In this document: positions 14,608-18,925 of the stretch, one piece after another
Position numbering within the stretch: position 1 is the stretch's first letter
How the letters are laid out: each line of letters starts with the position of its first letter
The notes under the pieces: model-generated
Databases searched by the model: none
Seen by the model: only the letters and a program-made list of their open reading frames with translations
What the model was told of the DNA's origin: nothing
Made by a program: the position numbers and the translations under genes
Origin: SLJM01 sp964415785
GTDB lineage: Bacteria; Myxococcota_A; Bradymonadia; Bradymonadales; Bradymonadaceae
Direction: 5' to 3'
Length of the DNA stretch: 18,925 nt
Assembly: GCA_964415785.1 (NCBI GenBank)
Contig: CAYQBU010000061.1
Coordinates: forward strand, 1-18,925

Positions 14608-14762
14608 CGGGCATCGCTATGCTCTATTGACCTTGTGACCTTGCGTTCTCACCGCTGCAATGCGATCTGGACGCCACGACAATGGCGGCAGGGTCAATTC
14701 CCTTGGCCAACCTCGGGGAAGCCTGTTGCTCTGGCTCCAATCGTAGATGGAAGGATGTACCT
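14608..14762 (+). other. Intergenic region upstream of maeB
   Basis: The region contains a tandem octamer, TGACCTTG TGACCTTG (14628-14643), and the maeB ribosome-binding site GGAAGGA (14749 region). No confident promoter hexamers or hairpin are seen. Confidence 0.4.
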
Positions 14763-17042
14763 ATGAGCGCCGACGACTCCTCCTCTGGACCCAACCAGGC
14801 TGCCCTCGATTATCACCGCTATCCTCGCCCCGGTAAGCTTGAGGTCATCGCCACCAAGCCCCTTTCAAGCCAACGCGATCTCTCCCTGGCCTATAGCCCT
14901 GGCGTCGCCGATCCCTGCCTTGAGATCGACCGCGATCCCGATGCTGCCGCCCTGTACACCAATCGCCAAAATCTGGTGGGCATCATCTCCAACGGTACGG
15001 CCACCCTCGGCCTCGGCGACATCGGTGCCCTGGCCTCGAAGCCGGTCATGGAGGGCAAAGCCGTGCTCTTCAAGTCACTGGCCGACCTCGACGCCTTCGA
15101 TATTGAGCTCGACGTCATGGACACCGAGGTCTTTATCCAATGCGTCAAAGCGCTGGAGCCGACCTTTGGAGGCATCAACCTCGAGGATATCGCCGCCCCT
15201 GCCTGTTTCGAGATCGAAGATCGACTTCGTGAGGTCATGGACATTCCCGTCTTTCACGACGACCAGCACGGCACGGCGATCATCAGCGGCGCCGCACTGC
15301 TCAATGCCCTCAAGCTCCAACAAAAGTCGATCGACGAGGTCCAGGTCGTATTCGCCGGTGCCGGCGCCGGCGCCATGGCCTGCGCTCGCCTCTACGAAAC
15401 CCTTGGGGTCCCCACCGACCACATCATGATGACCGACATCGACGGCGTCCTCTACAAGGGGAGGAGCAACCAGATGGGTCGCTATATGGAGCATTTTTCC
15501 CGCGACACCGACAAACGCACTCTGGCGGAAGCCATGGATGGAGCCGACGTCTTTGTCGGGTTGTCGGCCGGCGGCATCGTCTCTCAGGAGATGGTGAAAT
15601 CCATGGCCGACCACCCCATCATCTTCGCCCTCGCCAACCCGGCGCCGGAGATCTCCTATCCCGAGGTCATGGCCGCCCGCAGCGACGCCGTTGTCGCCAC
15701 GGGACGAAGTGACTACCCAAATCAGGTCAATAATGTCCTGGGCTTTCCCTTTATTTTCCGCGGTGCTCTCGATGTTGGGGCTCGCCAAATCACGGAATCC
15801 ATGAAGAGCGCTGCCTGCCACGCCCTGGCCTCCCTGGCCCGGGAAGACGTCCCCGAGGTCGTCGCCGAAGCCTATAACAAGAAGCATATCGCCTTTGGTC
15901 CGGATTATATCATCCCAAAACCCTTCGACCCCCGCGTTCTCCTTCGGGTTGCCCCGGCGGTCGCCAAAGCAGCCATGGATGAAGGCGTGGCCCGCCAACA
16001 GTTGGAGATGGAGGCCTACCGCGAACAACTGGAGCGTCTCCAGGGGATGGCCAAGGGGCTGGTTCGACGCCTCATCAATATCGCTCGCCGCGATCCCCAA
16101 TGCGTCATCTTCCCCGAGGGCAAGGAGGCCAAGGTCATCAAGGCCGCCCAGATCCTCGTCGATGAGGGTATCGCGACCCCTCTCTTGCTGGGCAATGAAG
16201 GAGACATCGAAGCCAAGGCTCAGGAGCTCGAGATTTCTCTGGAGGGCATCGATGTAATCGACCACCTCCAGGACCCGCGCTTCGAGGAACTGGTGGACAC
16301 CTATTATAAAAAGCGCCAGCGAAAAGGCGTCACCCGAGACGACGCCCGAAGCCACCTCCGGCACCGCGAGACCTACGGGATGCTCATGGTTCAAGCCGGC
16401 CACGCCGACGGCATCGTCTCCGGCGTCACCAAGCCCTACCGCGAGAGCCTCATCCCAGCGCTTCGCGTCATTGGCGTCGAAGAGCGCGTCTCACGAGCCG
16501 CCGGCATGCATATCGTCGTCACCCGACGGGGTCCGCTCTTTTTTGCCGACACTACCGTCAATATCGAGCCCAGCGCTGAAATCCTCGCCGAGACGGCCAT
16601 CGCCACCGCCGAGGTCGCCAAGACCTTCGACATCGAACCCCGGGTGGGCATGCTCAGCTACTCCAACTTCGGCACCAGCCGTCACCCCGACGCCGCCCGA
16701 GTGGCCAGAGCCACGGAACTGATCAAGGAATGGGCCCCTGATCTGGAGGTCGATGGTGAAATGCAGCTCCAATTCGCCTCCAATAGCGAGCTACGCCAGG
16801 AGGAATTTGAGTTCTCCACCCTCAAGGGCGATGCCAATATCTTCATCTTTCCCGACCTCAACGCCGGTAATATTGGCTATAAACTTCTCCACCAATTCAG
16901 CAATGCCGAAGTCATCGGCCCTGTTTTGTTGGGCATGAAGCAACCGGTCAACGTTCTCCAGATGGCCTGCTCCGTCAATTCTATCGTCAATCTCACCGTT
17001 GCCACCTGTCTGCGGGCCCAGCAACTCAAAGCCCGGTCATGA
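14763..17042 (+). CDS. maeB: NADP-dependent malic enzyme with C-terminal phosphotransacetylase-like domain (MaeB type)
   Basis: The protein has 759 residues from ATG 14763, which follows GGAAGGA; the open frame reaches 14682 but the extension lacks conserved sequence. It oxidatively decarboxylates malate to pyruvate in the cytoplasm. The malic domain shows Tyr44 in SLAYSPGVA, Lys99 in MEGKAVLFKS, the metal-binding GGINLEDIAAP (137-147) and FHDDQHGTA (164-172). The nucleotide-binding domain has GAGAGAMA (199-206). From about 445 a phosphotransacetylase-like domain follows (VIFPEGKEAKVI, ADGIVSGVTKPYRESL, FPDLNAGNIGYKL). In MaeB proteins this domain is regulatory and lets acetyl-CoA inhibit the enzyme. 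The cofactor is assigned from family architecture. The gene overlaps maf by ATGA. Confidence 0.97.
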   Translation: MSADDSSSGPNQAALDYHRYPRPGKLEVIATKPLSSQRDLSLAYSPGVADPCLEIDRDPDAAALYTNRQNLVGIISNGTATLGLGDIGALASKPVMEGKAVLFKSLADLDAFDIELDVMDTEVFIQCVKALEPTFGGINLEDIAAPACFEIEDRLREVMDIPVFHDDQHGTAIISGAALLNALKLQQKSIDEVQVVFAGAGAGAMACARLYETLGVPTDHIMMTDIDGVLYKGRSNQMGRYMEHFSRDTDKRTLAEAMDGADVFVGLSAGGIVSQEMVKSMADHPIIFALANPAPEISYPEVMAARSDAVVATGRSDYPNQVNNVLGFPFIFRGALDVGARQITESMKSAACHALASLAREDVPEVVAEAYNKKHIAFGPDYIIPKPFDPRVLLRVAPAVAKAAMDEGVARQQLEMEAYREQLERLQGMAKGLVRRLINIARRDPQCVIFPEGKEAKVIKAAQILVDEGIATPLLLGNEGDIEAKAQELEISLEGIDVIDHLQDPRFEELVDTYYKKRQRKGVTRDDARSHLRHRETYGMLMVQAGHADGIVSGVTKPYRESLIPALRVIGVEERVSRAAGMHIVVTRRGPLFFADTTVNIEPSAEILAETAIATAEVAKTFDIEPRVGMLSYSNFGTSRHPDAARVARATELIKEWAPDLEVDGEMQLQFASNSELRQEEFEFSTLKGDANIFIFPDLNAGNIGYKLLHQFSNAEVIGPVLLGMKQPVNVLQMACSVNSIVNLTVATCLRAQQLKARS

Positions 17043-17632
17043 GCTTCCTTGACCTGGCGACGGGCCCCCTGATTCTGGCCAGTGAGTCACCCTACAAGCG
17101 CGCCCTTCTCGAAGAGCGGCTGGGACTGACCATCGACGTCCAGGCCGCCCACCTCGACGAATCACGGCTCTGCGACGAAAGCCCGATTGCCATGGCTCGC
17201 CGCCTCGCCATCGCCAAGGCCCGGGCCATCGCCGACGAACATCCCAACGCATGGGTCATCGCCTCCGATCAGGTCCCCGCCCTGGGCGAGCGGATCTTCG
17301 GCAAACCAGGCTCCACAGCGGCGGCGGTAGAGCAACTGATGAGCCTCCAGGGAAAACCCCACCAACTCATCACCGCCCTCTGCCTCATCGCCGGTGACCA
17401 ACCCATGCAGATCGACGCGGTGGTCATGGAGCTCGAGATGCGTCCCCTGAGCCGCCACCAGATCGAGGCCTACGTGGATTTAGATACCCCTCTGGACTGC
17501 GCTGGATCCTATAAATTCGAGCGTGCCGGCGCCGCCCTATTTTCCTCCGTGTCGGGCCCCGATCCCACCTCTATTCAAGGCCTTCCCCTGCTGCGGCTAT
17601 GCTCCCTCCTGCAGAACGCTGCCAACCGCTAA
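17039..17632 (+). CDS. maf: Maf-like nucleotide pyrophosphatase, YceF subfamily
   Basis: The protein has 197 residues, normal for the family. Its start codon overlaps the maeB stop (ATGA), so it is translationally coupled. It has the N-terminal ASESPYKR (14-21), the helix DESPIAMARRLAIAKARAI (46-64), the catalytic Asp77 in IASDQV and GKPGS. The C-terminal CAGSYKFER and GLPLLRLC resemble the YceF subgroup (7-methyl-GTP pyrophosphatase) more than the YhdE dTTP/UTP subgroup. These enzymes hydrolyse non-canonical nucleoside triphosphates. The stop lies three bases from the stop of the convergent ABC-F gene, leaving no room for a terminator. Confidence 0.93.
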   Translation: MSFLDLATGPLILASESPYKRALLEERLGLTIDVQAAHLDESRLCDESPIAMARRLAIAKARAIADEHPNAWVIASDQVPALGERIFGKPGSTAAAVEQLMSLQGKPHQLITALCLIAGDQPMQIDAVVMELEMRPLSRHQIEAYVDLDTPLDCAGSYKFERAGAALFSSVSGPDPTSIQGLPLLRLCSLLQNAANR

Positions 17633-17635
17633 ACC

Positions 17636-18925
17636 CTACTCCTCGGCGCGCTCCGACAGCTCCATCCAGCGCATAAACGCCTCGTCGTACTCCTCGCTGA
17701 GCTTCTGGTTCTCCTCATCGAGGCTCCGGACCCGCTCAAAATCCGTGGCGTGTTCCACCATCGCTTCCTCGATCTCGACCTGGCGAGACTCAATGTCTGC
17801 GATCCGTTCCTCCAGGGCCGCCAACTCCTTCTTCTCGCGATAACTCAGCCCCTTCGAGGTGCGTTTGGGTGGTTCTGAGGCCGCCTTCTTGTCCGCCCTC
17901 TCCGCCTTTTTCTTCGCCGCTTTCTCTCGCTGAAGAGCGCGCTCTTGTTGGAGGCGCTCTTCGAAATAGGAGTAATTTCCGGGGATCTCCTCGACGCGGC
18001 CATCTCCGCGAAACGCCAATAGATGCTCCACCGTGCGATCCAGGAAGTAGCGATCGTGACTGACGGAAACCACGGCTCCCTGAAAGTCGTCGAGGTAATC
18101 CTCCAACACCGTCAGGGTATCGACGTCCAGGTCGTTGGTCGGCTCATCGAGAAAGAGCACATTCGGCTGCCCCATCAGCACCCGCAACAGGTAGAGCCGG
18201 CGCCGCTCCCCGCCCGACAACTTCTCGATATAGGTCCACTGCTTTCGCTTATCGAAGAGAAAGAGCTCCAGCATCTGCGAGGCCGTCATCCACCCATCGG
18301 AGGTGGGCACTCGATGGGCAACCTCCGTGATATAATCGTGGACTCGCTGGGTGGGATCGAGGCCCCGGGTTCGCTGGTCGTAATAACCGATCTCCACCGT
18401 TGAGCCCCGCTCCACCTCTCCTTCATCGGGCTCCAGGCGCCCGGCGAGAAGGTCCAGCAACGTCGACTTCCCCACCCCATTGGGCCCTACGATCCCCAGG
18501 CGGTCTCTGCGATCGACGTGATAATCAAACTCCTCGATCAGCACCTTGCCGTCTCGAGACTTCTTCAGAGCACTGGCGGCGATGATTTTTTTGCCCAATC
18601 GCCGTTCAACCGTGTCGATCTCGACTTGCTGTTCGTCGACCTCATAGCTCGTATTGAGCAACTTGTTGGCCCGCTTCTTTCGCGCCTTCGCCTTTGTGCC
18701 CCGGGCTTTGGGGCCCCTTCGAAGCCACTCCAACTCTTTTTTGGCCAATTTGGAGCGCTTCTGCTCTTTTTTGCGCAGCTCTTCATAGCGCTTCTCTCGG
18801 GCCTCGATGAACGCGCTATAATTTCCGGAGTGGCGATAAATGGTCTGATCTGCCAACTCCAAGATCACGTTCGTGACCCGATCCAGAAAGTAGCGGTCGT
18901 GGGTGATCAGCAATAGCCCCGAGGT
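17636..18925 (-). CDS. uup: ABC-F family ATPase, Uup-like, partial (N-terminus off window)
   Basis: The frame is open to the right edge, so only the C-terminal 429 or so residues are present. It begins inside the H-loop of the first ATPase domain (LLLITHDRYFLDRV). The inter-domain linker has the Uup-type stretch WLRRGPKARGTKAKARKK. The second ATPase domain is complete: GPNGVGKST, the signature LSGGERRRLYLLRVLM, Walker B VLFLDEPTNDLD and SVSHDRYFLDR. It ends in a charged coiled coil, the C-terminal domain of Uup. ABC-F proteins have no membrane domains and bind ribosomes to rescue stalled translation; Uup is also linked to DNA transactions and transposon excision. It is convergent with maf. 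Confidence 0.94.
   Translation of the reverse strand, partial: TSGLLLITHDRYFLDRVTNVILELADQTIYRHSGNYSAFIEAREKRYEELRKKEQKRSKLAKKELEWLRRGPKARGTKAKARKKRANKLLNTSYEVDEQQVEIDTVERRLGKKIIAASALKKSRDGKVLIEEFDYHVDRRDRLGIVGPNGVGKSTLLDLLAGRLEPDEGEVERGSTVEIGYYDQRTRGLDPTQRVHDYITEVAHRVPTSDGWMTASQMLELFLFDKRKQWTYIEKLSGGERRRLYLLRVLMGQPNVLFLDEPTNDLDVDTLTVLEDYLDDFQGAVVSVSHDRYFLDRTVEHLLAFRGDGRVEEIPGNYSYFEERLQQERALQREKAAKKKAERADKKAASEPPKRTSKGLSYREKKELAALEERIADIESRQVEIEEAMVEHATDFERVRSLDEENQKLSEEYDEAFMRWMELSERAEE

Noticed and set aside
15075..16403. Minus-strand open frame of 442 codons inside maeB
   Set aside because: The plus strand encodes unmistakable malic enzyme and phosphotransacetylase motifs over the same bases. 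The minus product is a Gly/Asp-rich shadow.
1..18925. tRNA, rRNA, CRISPR array, insertion sequence or prophage
   Set aside because: No cloverleaf-like block, regularly spaced repeats, transposase motifs or phage genes were seen on reading both strands.

Overview
The window looks like a moderately GC-rich Gram-negative bacterial chromosome. Several features suggest a predatory or complex-lifestyle lineage of the former Deltaproteobacteria (Myxococcota/Bradymonadales-like): a large Ser/Thr kinase fused to an AAA+/STAND-type ATPase, many lipoproteins and outer-membrane barrels with no recognisable family, a bacterial acyl-CoA-binding protein, and a voltage-gated cation channel. This placement is inferred from gene content only. 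A run of ten Ns at 3459-3468 shows the window comes from a scaffolded draft assembly.

Layout. 1-2531 (-) is the 5' part of a kinase-AAA+ regulator that runs off the left edge. 2731-3591 (+) is a predicted outer-membrane barrel interrupted by the N-gap. A minus-strand block from 7574 down to 3588 holds an unrecognised soluble protein, a one-domain voltage-gated cation channel, a second predicted barrel and an S41-family protease lipoprotein. 7695-8642 (+) encodes transcription terminator Rho without its N-terminal RNA-binding domain, followed by a strong intrinsic terminator. An alpha/beta hydrolase (-) and an acyl-CoA-binding protein (+) are divergent, and the latter converges on an acidic lipoprotein (-).

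11202-13278 holds two cold-shock proteins in inverted orientation flanking a CAP-domain lipoprotein, with intrinsic terminators after both csp genes. 13279-17632 (+) is co-directional: three small unrecognised genes, then a full-length malic enzyme with a phosphotransacetylase-like C-terminal domain (maeB), overlapping a Maf/YceF-type nucleotide pyrophosphatase. The right edge cuts an ABC-F ATPase of the Uup type (-).

How the genes may work together. Several genes bear on RNA and translation control (Rho, two Csp proteins, Uup, Maf). Others concern the cell envelope (two barrels, a protease, a CAP protein, an acidic lipoprotein, a channel) and acyl-CoA or carbon metabolism (acyl-CoA-binding protein, malic enzyme). 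No mobile element, CRISPR array, tRNA or rRNA was seen. The strongest candidates for new biology are the truncated Rho, the channel with a Ca-like selectivity filter, and the csp2-terminator-CAP arrangement, in which the Csp protein could control read-through.
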